A stretch of 45,291 nucleotides of DNA from Candidatus Midichloriaceae bacterium (GTDB taxonomy: Bacteria; Pseudomonadota; Alphaproteobacteria; Rickettsiales; Midichloriaceae). Shown here in pieces: positions 25,384 to 33,666 of the stretch. The stretch's first letter is position 1. The number at the start of each line of letters is the position of its first letter. The stretch spans positions 1-45,291 of the forward strand of contig JAQSWL010000009.1 in NCBI GenBank assembly GCA_029266655.1, given 5' to 3'. The notes under the pieces were generated by a model. It saw only the letters and a program-made list of their open reading frames with translations, searched no databases and had not been told where the DNA came from. Position numbers and translations under genes: made by a program.

Positions 25384-26645
25384 AGAGATTTCATAATATT
25401 TTTAACCACAGTAACTATATACTCTTGCTCTGCTTTTTCAATATATGCATGCATTGGAAGGCAAAATATTTTTGTACTGAAATAATTAGATTTTTCTAAA
25501 TTTTTGGCTTTATAGCTATGTGCATATGCTGGTTGTTGGTGTAATGGTATAGGATAGTACACATTGCTTGGTATGCCTGCTTTTTTCAGCTCACCCATTA
25601 TAAAATCTCTTTTATCATGTAAAAGCTGATATACAGCCCAAGCAGATTTCTTATTAGACCCCTTCGTAAACTCTACTTCTGCTGTGGGTTGCTGCGTTGC
25701 TCCGGTACCCGAGGTCTCATGTATATTTAATACACTCCGGTCTTCTGTTCCGTATGCTCCTTGCACCCCGCTACCAGAAGCGAGTTTCCTAAAAGGTCTA
25801 TTATTTGCAACTATTGGTGTTGTAACAATGTCTTTTAAATTCTCATTATAAAAATCTGCTAGTTCATTTCTGGCTGTGATTTCAGCATCAAAATGTTTAA
25901 ACTTTTCTAGCAATACGCAAGCTTGTATGGTATCTAGCCTACTATTCATTCCTATATTAATGTGGTGATATTTATCATCTCCACGGCCATGTAAAGATAA
26001 TGATCTGAGTTTGTGGGCGTATTCTTCATTGTTTGTGAACATCATTCCACCATCCCCATAACACCCAAGTGGCTTGGTTGGGAAAAAGCTGGTGGTGGTA
26101 ATGTCTGCTAATCCCCCAACTGCATGGCCATCTATAGTGGCGCCATATGCTTGAGCTGCATCAGAAATAAAAAATAAGTTATGCTCTAAAGCAATGCTTT
26201 TTATTTCCTCATAATCAACCGGCTGGCCAAATAAATCTACTGTAATTATTCCTCTAATATTTAACCCTTTGGATTTAGCATCTTCGATCGATGAGCGTAA
26301 AGAAGATAGGTCTATATTGAAGTCATCATCTACATCCACAAAATAAGGGACCCCATTTAAAATACATATAGCTTCTGCAGTTGCAGCATAAGTATAGCTA
26401 GGAGTAAAAACGACTTCGCCTGGTTTTAGATCAAATGCCATAAGTGCTAAAGTCAGTGCATCCGTACCATTAGCACAAGCGATTCCATAGTTTGCCCCAT
26501 AGTATGAACTGAGTTTTCTCTCTAACTCTGTAACTTCCGCTCCCATAATAAAATGGCCAGATTCTATGGTAGAGGATATCCTTTTAAGTATACCGTCCTT
26601 TAAGAGATCCGCCTGACGTTTTGAGAGCATTAAATCTATATTCAT
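25380..26645 (-). CDS. wbpE: DegT/DnrJ/EryC1 aminotransferase (WbpE family) with in-frame palindromic insert
   Basis: 421 aa. PLP enzyme that aminates UDP-3-keto-GlcNAcA from glutamate. Visible are GTDAL (60-64), SDAAQAYGA (161-169) and the PLP lysine Lys191 in SFFPTKPLGCYGDGG. Residues 287-326 (KLASGSGVQG...TAEVEF) are encoded by the 120-bp element P120, placed between VTTPIVANN and KKSAWAVYQLL. In relatives this region is a short loop joining strands of the C-terminal domain, so a surface loop could tolerate the insert. Flanking conserved segments are intact, including PSNVYYPIPLHQQPAY, so the enzyme may work. ATGA overlaps on both sides support an intact operon. Confidence 0.9.
   Translation of the reverse strand: MNIDLMLSKRQADLLKDGILKRISSTIESGHFIMGAEVTELERKLSSYYGANYGIACANGTDALTLALMAFDLKPGEVVFTPSYTYAATAEAICILNGVPYFVDVDDDFNIDLSSLRSSIEDAKSKGLNIRGIITVDLFGQPVDYEEIKSIALEHNLFFISDAAQAYGATIDGHAVGGLADITTTSFFPTKPLGCYGDGGMMFTNNEEYAHKLRSLSLHGRGDDKYHHINIGMNSRLDTIQACVLLEKFKHFDAEITARNELADFYNENLKDIVTTPIVANNRPFRKLASGSGVQGAYGTEDRSVLNIHETSGTGATQQPTAEVEFTKGSNKKSAWAVYQLLHDKRDFIMGELKKAGIPSNVYYPIPLHQQPAYAHSYKAKNLEKSNYFSTKIFCLPMHAYIEKAEQEYIVTVVKNIMKSL
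25668..25787 (-). repeat. 120-bp in-frame palindromic element P120, copy in wbpE
   Basis: 120 bp, exactly 40 codons, aligned to codon boundaries of wbpE (residues 287-326). The ends are AAACTCGCTTCTGG and the complement of AAACTCTACTTCTG. The minus strand matches the plus strand of 15555-15674 nearly throughout. The element adds no stop codon in the frame used here, nor in the opposite-strand frame used in hemW. Confidence 0.92.
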
Positions 26646-27562
26646 TTTAGTAGCATATCTATAATTAGTTTATCGGTTCTTTCACCTGAGATTTTACTAA
26701 ATACTTTAAATCCAGTGGGAGAGGTTACATTTATTTCAATAAGTTTGGAATCAATAAGATCAACCCCTGCTAAAAATATACCTTGTTCGGACAGATGTTT
26801 AGCAACTTTATTACTAATGTCAAGTTCTGCTCCAGTAAGTGTAGTTACAGATGGTTTGCCCCCCGCTGCCATATTGGCTATAAAATTACCCTCTTGAGGC
26901 ATTCTACTTAGTGCTCCTACAACTTTCCCACCAGCAATTAATACTCTTTTGTCGCCTTGTGTTTTTACAGATGGTAAATATTCTTGCAATATACATTCAC
27001 CAAATTTATCTAAATATAATGGTACTAAATCTTGAAATTTTTGCTCTGAATCTATTAAAGCCACATCTTGACCGCCAAACCCATATATAGGCTTCAGTAC
27101 AGCTTTTCCTACAGCTTTATAGAAAGCTTTTAAATTTTCATAATTACTGCTAACCATGGTTTTTGGTATAAAGTCAGGAAAGTGAAGGGCTGAAAGCTTT
27201 TCTGGAAATCTTCGTATTGCCTCTGGGTTATTTAAAGTTATGGTGCTTTTTGGTAGGAGATCTAGCAAATACGTATTAGTTAGATATTGCTGGTTAAAAG
27301 GTGGGTTTTGCCTAATCATAACTATAGAGGCTCTAGCAAGGTCTAATTTTACATCATCACCAATTTTCCTATAAAACCCATTAGTAAAGCTTACAAATGT
27401 GCCCCTAGCGCTCAGATGCGTGTCGAAGGTTAACTCAGCAGGGGTGTAATAAAATATCTTATATCCTCTGCGCTCTAATTCTTCTGCTAGAAAAATTGAA
27501 GTATCGCTTTCATAGTTTAATGAATCGATATGGTCTATCTGTAAAGCAACAATTCTTTCCAT
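26642..27562 (-). CDS. gshB: Glutathione synthetase
   Basis: 306 aa from MERIVALQIDHIDSL. The ATG overlaps the hemH stop as TAATG; an upstream start adding ten residues would overlap hemH by 30 bases and is less likely. GshB joins gamma-glutamylcysteine and glycine with ATP. It is an ATP-grasp enzyme, with MIRQNPPFNQQYLTNTYLLD (about 83-102), KPIYGFGGQDVALI (about 154), LQEYLPSVKTQGDKRVLIAG, and the Mg-site segment LIEINVTSPTGF (about 275). gshA is not in the window. It sits between hemH and wbpE with overlaps on both sides. Confidence 0.94.
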   Translation of the reverse strand: MERIVALQIDHIDSLNYESDTSIFLAEELERRGYKIFYYTPAELTFDTHLSARGTFVSFTNGFYRKIGDDVKLDLARASIVMIRQNPPFNQQYLTNTYLLDLLPKSTITLNNPEAIRRFPEKLSALHFPDFIPKTMVSSNYENLKAFYKAVGKAVLKPIYGFGGQDVALIDSEQKFQDLVPLYLDKFGECILQEYLPSVKTQGDKRVLIAGGKVVGALSRMPQEGNFIANMAAGGKPSVTTLTGAELDISNKVAKHLSEQGIFLAGVDLIDSKLIEINVTSPTGFKVFSKISGERTDKLIIDMLLK

Positions 27563-28503
27563 TAATCCTCCATTACCAAGGATTTTAAGCAATCAATATA
27601 TAAAGGATGAACGGAGACGGTTGGCACCCTAAAATAAGCTTTTGCACCTAAAGAGGTAGCTAGTTCTTTATATTGAATATCGAGTTCAACCAAGGTTTCG
27701 GAATGTTCAGAAACAAAGCTGACAGGCAATACAATTATTACCCTGTTTTCTTTAGAATACTTGTGAATTAAATCTTCTGTTGAAGGTTCTAGCCATTTAA
27801 GCGGGCCAATTTTGCTTTGATAACAAACTTTATACTCTAAGTCTAATATTCCTAATTTTTGAGCTATGGAGTTAACGGATGCATTTACATGCTTTTTGTA
27901 TGGATCCCCTCCAGTTACTCTATTTAGCGGTATTCCATGTGCAGAAAATAAAACCACGGGTTTACCAAATTTTTCTGCCTCATTATAAGTTTTGGCTAAT
28001 AAATTTGTATATGCCTGAACAAAATCTGGATGATCTTCATACGACAATATGCTTTTGGTAGGAATATTAATGCCACGCTTAAGCACTTCTTCTTGCCACT
28101 CTTTTATGGAAGACTCGGTAGTGGTTGTGGAGTATTGAGGATAAAGCGGAAGTAAAATAATTCTTTGTGGTTTATATAGTTCTATTTCATCTAAAACATC
28201 ATGAATAAAAGGATAAGAGTAACGCATGTATGTAAAAACCTTATAACCAGCTCCTAATTCATTTTGTAAGGCTGTTGCTTGAGCATAAGTCTCAGGCAAT
28301 ATTGGTGAGCCGCCGCCAATTTGTTTGTAGATATCAGAAGCTTTTGAATCTCTGTGCCAGGAAATAAATTTTGCTAGCATAAGGCGTATAGGGTTGGGAG
28401 CGCTTATGATTGCAGCATCATTAAATAAGTTAAATAAAAATGGCTTAACGCCTTGCATACAGCATGGCCCCCCAAGATTATATAAAACTACAGCAGTTTT
28501 CAT
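27562..28503 (-). CDS. hemH: Ferrochelatase
   Basis: 313 aa. HemH inserts Fe2+ into protoporphyrin IX, the last step of haem synthesis, at the inner face of the cytoplasmic membrane. Signatures are VLYNLGGP (6-13), IGGGSPI (about 63-69), MRYSYPF, LYPQYSTTTTES, the catalytic-His motif LFSAHGIPL (about 194) and PVSFVSEHSETLVELDIQY with the second active-site acidic residue. Length is normal. It is the first gene of the minus-strand hemH-gshB-wbpEBDA run and starts back to back with the DUF3035 lipoprotein, 66 bases away, so the two promoters must lie in that short gap. Confidence 0.96.
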   Translation of the reverse strand: MKTAVVLYNLGGPCCMQGVKPFLFNLFNDAAIISAPNPIRLMLAKFISWHRDSKASDIYKQIGGGSPILPETYAQATALQNELGAGYKVFTYMRYSYPFIHDVLDEIELYKPQRIILLPLYPQYSTTTTESSIKEWQEEVLKRGINIPTKSILSYEDHPDFVQAYTNLLAKTYNEAEKFGKPVVLFSAHGIPLNRVTGGDPYKKHVNASVNSIAQKLGILDLEYKVCYQSKIGPLKWLEPSTEDLIHKYSKENRVIIVLPVSFVSEHSETLVELDIQYKELATSLGAKAYFRVPTVSVHPLYIDCLKSLVMED

Positions 28504-28569
28504 TTAACACCTATTGTCATTTTCAGGAAAAGATAGTAGTCTTTTCTATTAAAATTACCAGGATAAACC

Positions 28570-29073
28570 ATGAACCCAAGAATAATATTTTTACTCATTA
28601 CATGCTCGGCACTTTTATCCGCTTGCAGCGGTGATGTTAAGTCTTCATTGGGTCTAAAAAAAGAGGCTCCTGATGAATTTGTGGTGATATCTAATCCACC
28701 TTTGAGAGAACCGCCAGAATTCAGCTTAACTGCTCCAACCAATGACCTTCCTGAGCGCGGAATAATTATACAAGATAGTGCAAAACAGTTAAACAATGAT
28801 GATGTAATGTTTTTAGAGTATCTGGAAGAGCCAAAGCATAGCAATGTGAAGAATGCGATTGATTCGGAGCATTATGGTCATAAGAAGGAGCATGAATCTA
28901 AAAATAGCATAAGTAGGGCTATTAGTAAGATTAGAGGGGAGAATGAAGACCCTGTTATTGATCCAGAAAAGGAAAAAGCTCGTCTTAATGAAAACGCTGC
29001 CAGTGGCAAGCCAATTAACGAAGGAGTTGTTAAGAATAAATCTAATTCCACCCTTAATAAAATTTTGGATTAG
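28570..29073 (+). CDS. DUF3035 lipoprotein (BamF-like)
   Basis: 167 aa. It has a lipoprotein signal with lipobox LSAC (Cys19). The hallmark of DUF3035 follows: LGLKKEAPDEFVVISNPPL and the proline-rich PPEFSLTAPTND (about 32-62). The rest is charged and probably disordered. In Caulobacter a DUF3035 lipoprotein (BamF) is a subunit of the outer-membrane barrel-assembly complex, so the same role is inferred here. It is transcribed alone, divergently from hemH. The start at 28570 is the only one that keeps the signal peptide. Confidence 0.8.
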   Translation: MNPRIIFLLITCSALLSACSGDVKSSLGLKKEAPDEFVVISNPPLREPPEFSLTAPTNDLPERGIIIQDSAKQLNNDDVMFLEYLEEPKHSNVKNAIDSEHYGHKKEHESKNSISRAISKIRGENEDPVIDPEKEKARLNENAASGKPINEGVVKNKSNSTLNKILD

Positions 29074-29115
29074 CTGCAGCTAAAGCGTTATAAAAAGGGT
29101 GTTAGAACCTATCTT

Positions 29116-30702
29116 CTATTCCCTTGCCATCATGTTGGGTTTTTGTTTAGCTTCTGACTTATCAAAGATTTCCTCAAAGATTTCCTCAAACTTAACCTCA
29201 GCTTTGGTTCTGAATCCTGCTCGCGGGGTCGGCCCAACTTTCACGTTTCCTGTGGTATTGGCATGTTTGTCCAAAATAACAAGCTGCCAGTAATGCAAAT
29301 TGCAATCGGAGAAGTTTAACTTAATTTTTCTATCTTTATGTTCGCTCAGGTTGCTTATCAATTCTTTGAGATCACCATATTGATTAGGTGTGGGAGTAAA
29401 CTTAAGCTCGAGATCTTTGGTGCATCGTGATAGCCCCTTAATTACAGGAAAGAATTTTGAATCTAATGTATTACCAGATAGATCTAGAACTAATGATTCA
29501 TTTACTGTTGTGGTAGCATCTTTAATTTCCGCTGTTGTGGTAACATCGTTAGTTTCCGCTGTTATGGTAACATCGTTAGTTTCTACTATTTGTTGAATTG
29601 CTTCAGTAACACCTTCCTCAATCTTTCTTGGTCTGCCTCTTCCTTTTTTCTTAGTTACTTCTTCGGTAGGCTTAGCTTCTTCGGCAGGCTTAGCTTCAGC
29701 ATCAGCAAAACCTTTGAACATATCCAAGATGCTTTCTGCTGTAAGGCCGGTATTTTCCAGATTTAAATACGTAACGCCACTTAGTTTTTCAGGGGTTAAA
29801 TTCAAGTATTTGCTGATTAATCCATCATCGCAAACATTTGATAAATCAAGTTTAGATATTTTGCCTTCAAATAATCCTTGGAGTAAAGGATAGCTTTCAA
29901 AACCTATGGTATTGCCACCAAAACTTAGATTCTTAATAGGTTTACCTTCAATAGCCTTGAGAACTTTTGCCACACTTATATCAGGGCTTGCATCGGGTAA
30001 TTTAAAATCTGGTATAACTAATGAGAAAACTTCAGATCCTTCTAAGAAGTTACAAAATTTATCTACTACTTCTTCGTTTGAGAAAGCCACCTTACCAAGC
30101 TCTAAAGTCTTTAAGCCTGTAGGAAGGGCATTAAAAAAGTTAGAGCCATCACCGCTGATAGTGCAGCTATTAGCTTTAAAAGACTTGAGTCCAGATAAAC
30201 TAGGTATAGCTCCTGCATTCAAATCTACTGGAGTTTCTGAAAAATCGACTTTAGCAAGATAAGCTGGGTCAGGAAGGGTGTTTGTAAAATTAGCAAAGCC
30301 AGCTGGTGAAAATTTTGTTTTGCTCAAATTTGCGGATCTAACTTTGCCATGTCTAGCTACGGCTAATAAATCATCTGGTTCCGCAAACTCTTTAAATTTA
30401 TGTGCATTGAGAGCGTCAGTTTTTCTCTTTTGTACAGCTGCAAGGTGTCCTTTATAATCATGTTTTGATACTGGTTTTTTATAAGCAGCGGTCGCCTCGC
30501 GCACAGCTTTGGCATTAGAGCTAAGCGCTGTTGAAGTTTTTGCACCCCATAACCAAGAAGACCATTTATCAAGAAAATATGCCATGGATAAATCCAAGCC
30601 CATGGCAGTGGAGCCAAGCACCATAGGATTTGTATTTGTATGTCTTACAGTTTTTGTTGTGCGAAATATGCTGAAAAACTTAGCTAACATGACTATAACC
30701 AT
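29116..30702 (-). CDS. Leucine-rich-repeat-like protein with AT-hook and tandem 9-aa repeats
   Basis: 528 aa, not matched to a named protein. The N-terminus is basic with a weak hydrophobic patch (about 28-52). Residues about 120-330 form RNI/LRR-like units (LSGLKSFKANSCTI, LKTLELGKVAF, ISKLDLSNVCDDGL, VTYLNLENTGLT), and another unit follows at 403-475. Between them lies a low-complexity segment: Ala/Glu/Lys/Pro repeats, then KKKGRGRPRK (351-360), a clear AT-hook with RGRP core, then three 9-residue repeats (ETNDVTITA, ETNDVTTTA, EIKDATTTV; 374-400) from a 27-nt DNA repeat. The tail has FEEIFEEIF. It could be a host-directed DNA-binding effector, but that is an inference. The start is uncertain; ATG at 30690 is an alternative. 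Confidence 0.75.
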   Translation of the reverse strand: MVIVMLAKFFSIFRTTKTVRHTNTNPMVLGSTAMGLDLSMAYFLDKWSSWLWGAKTSTALSSNAKAVREATAAYKKPVSKHDYKGHLAAVQKRKTDALNAHKFKEFAEPDDLLAVARHGKVRSANLSKTKFSPAGFANFTNTLPDPAYLAKVDFSETPVDLNAGAIPSLSGLKSFKANSCTISGDGSNFFNALPTGLKTLELGKVAFSNEEVVDKFCNFLEGSEVFSLVIPDFKLPDASPDISVAKVLKAIEGKPIKNLSFGGNTIGFESYPLLQGLFEGKISKLDLSNVCDDGLISKYLNLTPEKLSGVTYLNLENTGLTAESILDMFKGFADAEAKPAEEAKPTEEVTKKKGRGRPRKIEEGVTEAIQQIVETNDVTITAETNDVTTTAEIKDATTTVNESLVLDLSGNTLDSKFFPVIKGLSRCTKDLELKFTPTPNQYGDLKELISNLSEHKDRKIKLNFSDCNLHYWQLVILDKHANTTGNVKVGPTPRAGFRTKAEVKFEEIFEEIFDKSEAKQKPNMMARE

Positions 30703-30801
30703 TATATATAATTATAACCGTATTTTTATCATATATCTGGATTAATTAAAAGTATTTTATATTTTTTATATTTTGTGGCGATAACTTATTCTTTTTTATA
30801 A

Positions 30802-32286
30802 TTAAATGACTTTTCGAAAACCGAATGCACCAAAATAAACTACTCCACTTACAATTATATATGAGCAAACTTGCGCCAAAAGCGGCAAAGAATATACAAA
30901 GCTTTTAAGTATAAGAATGCATAAATACATCAAAAGAGAAGCACCTATAATTTTTGCAATTTTAACATATGATTTTCTATAACAGAAATATAACGATTTA
31001 CGCTTCAAGAAATACCCAAGCAGCACAGCATTTATAAACGATGCAATTACAGCTCCAATTGCTACAGCAACATGATGAAAAAATGGTAGTAGTATTATGC
31101 TGATAACAACGTTAATTAACAAAACTATAGCAGCAATTCGCACGGGGGTTTTAGTATCTCCCACTGCGAAAAATGCAGCAGAGAAAATTTTGATGATGCA
31201 AAAGGCAGGCAGGCCTACAGCAAACACTTCAAGTGCAGAAGCAGCGCCATGAGTCGCTTGCTGGTCAAAAGCCCCATGCTGAAAGAGTAGGGCTATTATC
31301 TCTGGTGCAATAGCTAAAATTCCAAGCGAGGCAGGCATAGTTAAAAATAGAGAAAATACCAAGGCCTGATTCTGCATAACCTTAAATTTCCTAACTTCGC
31401 CACTTGCATATTTTTTAGCAAGCTCTGGTAACATAACTGTTCCAAGAGCTGTGCCTATTATTGCAAGCGGCAGCTGGTAAATGCGGTCCGCATAATACAG
31501 ATAGGAAACCCCACTAGCTACAAATGAGGCTATAATGGTGCTTACCATAATGTTAATCTGTGAAATTCCCGAGCCAATAATTCCAGGTATCATGCGCTTT
31601 AAAAGTATTTTAGTGTCGACGTCAATTACCGGGCGCACAATTGAAATTACTCCAACACGTTTATAAACAAAATACATAACCCAAAGCATTTCAAAAATTC
31701 CAGCAATAGGCAGGCTAACTGTAAGCCAATATGCCTTTTGCTCTTGGCTATTACCAAGGAATATAAATAGTATCAAAATAATATTGAGGATAATGGGCGC
31801 ACTTGCAAATGGCATATAATTACCCATGGAATTAGATATTCCACCGTAAAACGCCATCATAGAAATGAAAATAATATAACTGAAAGAGATTCTGCCCAAA
31901 TTAGTGATAAGGCTTAATTCTTCTGGGTTGCTGCTATACCCTGGAGCTATTAATTCCACCACTGTGCCCATAAAATAAATCATAAGCGCGGAGAATATAG
32001 TGGTAATAATCAGCAAGATTGTTTGTACATTACTTGCAAATTTAACGCCTGCTGCTTCGCCTTCTTGCTTAATTTTTTTGGTAAATATGGGTACAAAAGC
32101 GCTATTTAATGCGCCTTCACCAAAAATGCTGCGGAACATATTGGGGATTCTAAGTGCGATCACAAATGCATCATTAAACAGTCCAGCTCCTAGGAAAAAA
32201 GCTATAGCAACATCGCGCACATAACCAAGGATTCTTGATATAAAAGTGAGCGCTCCAACCCCAAAGGCAAGTTTAGCTATTTTCAT
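30802..32286 (-). CDS. murJ: Lipid II flippase MurJ (MviN)
   Basis: 494 aa from MKIAKLAFGVGALTFISRIL; a GTG two codons upstream is less likely. There are fourteen membrane segments. Family hallmarks are RILGYVRDVAIAFFLGAG (about 18-35), FRIPNMFRSIFGEGALNSAF (here LRIPNMFR..., about 45) and FTKKIKQEGE. MurJ moves lipid II across the inner membrane for peptidoglycan synthesis, so the organism probably keeps at least a thin wall. It lies 30 bases downstream of the leucyl aminopeptidase gene on the same strand. Confidence 0.94.
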   Translation of the reverse strand: MKIAKLAFGVGALTFISRILGYVRDVAIAFFLGAGLFNDAFVIALRIPNMFRSIFGEGALNSAFVPIFTKKIKQEGEAAGVKFASNVQTILLIITTIFSALMIYFMGTVVELIAPGYSSNPEELSLITNLGRISFSYIIFISMMAFYGGISNSMGNYMPFASAPIILNIILILFIFLGNSQEQKAYWLTVSLPIAGIFEMLWVMYFVYKRVGVISIVRPVIDVDTKILLKRMIPGIIGSGISQINIMVSTIIASFVASGVSYLYYADRIYQLPLAIIGTALGTVMLPELAKKYASGEVRKFKVMQNQALVFSLFLTMPASLGILAIAPEIIALLFQHGAFDQQATHGAASALEVFAVGLPAFCIIKIFSAAFFAVGDTKTPVRIAAIVLLINVVISIILLPFFHHVAVAIGAVIASFINAVLLGYFLKRKSLYFCYRKSYVKIAKIIGASLLMYLCILILKSFVYSLPLLAQVCSYIIVSGVVYFGAFGFRKVI

Positions 32287-32316
32287 TAACACCGTGCGTT
32301 TAAATACAATACAGAT

Positions 32317-33666
32317 TTAGCTAATACCATAAGCCATACGCGCGTATTCTTCAATAAAAGAAACTCCATATCCTGTCGCACCTTTAGCCTTGCTTAGTGA
32401 AGGTTCATCATTCCACACCATACCCGATATATCTAAATGTGCAAAGTTAGAATGTTCAACAAAATTATGCAAAAATTCTGCAGCGGATGCGTTATCTCCT
32501 TTATACATAATACCTACATTTTTAAGGTCCGCTATGTCAGATTTTGTCATCTCCAAGAAAACTTCTCCAAGCGGCAGCCTCCATAAAAGATCACCAGATG
32601 ACTTTCCAGCTTGCAATAGCACGCCTGCTAATTCATCATTACGCGTGAAAAGCCCGCCATATTCATGCGCAAGGCATGCCACGGTGTCAGCGGTTAAAGT
32701 TGCCAAGGTCACTATTGTGCTGGGGCGGAAATTTTGCTCCGTGTAATAAATGCAATCTGCAAGCACTAACCTGCCTTCAGCATCCGGGTCCGCAACTTCT
32801 ATAGTTTTACCCGACATACTGGTTACAACATCGCTAGGCTTTATTGCGCAAGCATCAGGCATATTTTCTACCAAACCCACGACCCCAATAACATTTGCAG
32901 CAAGCCTCTCGGATGCAATAGCCATAATGCCGCCAACCACAGCAGCAGCGCCGCTTTTATCATATTTCATCTTTGGCATCATTACCTGGTCTTTGATAAA
33001 CAAACCACCAGAGTCGAAACAGACTCCTTTACCTATGAAAGCTATAGAATCTGATTTTTCCGGAGCCCCTTTATATTTAAGCACAACTACTTTCGGCTCT
33101 TTATTGCTCCCTTGAGCAACAGCTAAAAGCGCGCCCATTTTTAGCTCTTTAATCTCATTAATGCCTAAAATATCAACCTCTATGCCATATTGCGCAAGAG
33201 ACTTACATGCATCCGCAAAAGATTCCGGAAATATGTAATTAGATGGTGATTCAGCAAGCTCTTTGCACAGATTTTTAGCCGCAACTAGCGCTGCAAATCT
33301 TTGGTAACTTTGTTTTAGTTTTTCTGGATTTTCTACAATTACATCAAGTTGCTTAAAGCGGTATTCATTAGTGCTTTTAAATTTAGTTAACTTCCAAGTT
33401 CGGTTTTGAATTGCAAATATTACTTTGCATAAATCATCTGCATCAAGATTTAAATTTAATGTGGCGCGCTCAAATTTATAATCCAAGATAGCTTTAGCGA
33501 ATTTAAAGCCCATCTCTTCTGGGTTGCCCGCAGCAACAAATACACTTATGTTTTTATTATCTAATGATGTTATATATGGTGCTTCAATTTTTAAATTATC
33601 AGCGAGCACCAGCAACTGAGCTGGCGCTACATCATTTGACATTTTAATGAAATTTATTTCGCACAT
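32317..33666 (-). CDS. Leucyl aminopeptidase, M17 family
   Basis: 449 aa. Zinc/manganese aminopeptidase releasing N-terminal residues from peptides. Active-site features are GKGVCFDSGGLFIK with Lys213, Asp218 and Lys225, Asp236 in MKYDKSGAAAV, and DAEGRL with Asp295, Glu297 and Arg299; the residue pair before DAEGRL is DP where NT is usual. SGMVWNDEPSLSKAKGATGYGV closes the site. The ATG at 33666 lies 13 bases inside the POT transporter gene and has a GAGGG SD. Overlap of a peptide importer and a peptidase gene fits use of host peptides. PepA proper tends to be slightly longer, so no symbol is given. Confidence 0.93.
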   Translation of the reverse strand: MCEINFIKMSNDVAPAQLLVLADNLKIEAPYITSLDNKNISVFVAAGNPEEMGFKFAKAILDYKFERATLNLNLDADDLCKVIFAIQNRTWKLTKFKSTNEYRFKQLDVIVENPEKLKQSYQRFAALVAAKNLCKELAESPSNYIFPESFADACKSLAQYGIEVDILGINEIKELKMGALLAVAQGSNKEPKVVVLKYKGAPEKSDSIAFIGKGVCFDSGGLFIKDQVMMPKMKYDKSGAAAVVGGIMAIASERLAANVIGVVGLVENMPDACAIKPSDVVTSMSGKTIEVADPDAEGRLVLADCIYYTEQNFRPSTIVTLATLTADTVACLAHEYGGLFTRNDELAGVLLQAGKSSGDLLWRLPLGEVFLEMTKSDIADLKNVGIMYKGDNASAAEFLHNFVEHSNFAHLDISGMVWNDEPSLSKAKGATGYGVSFIEEYARMAYGIS

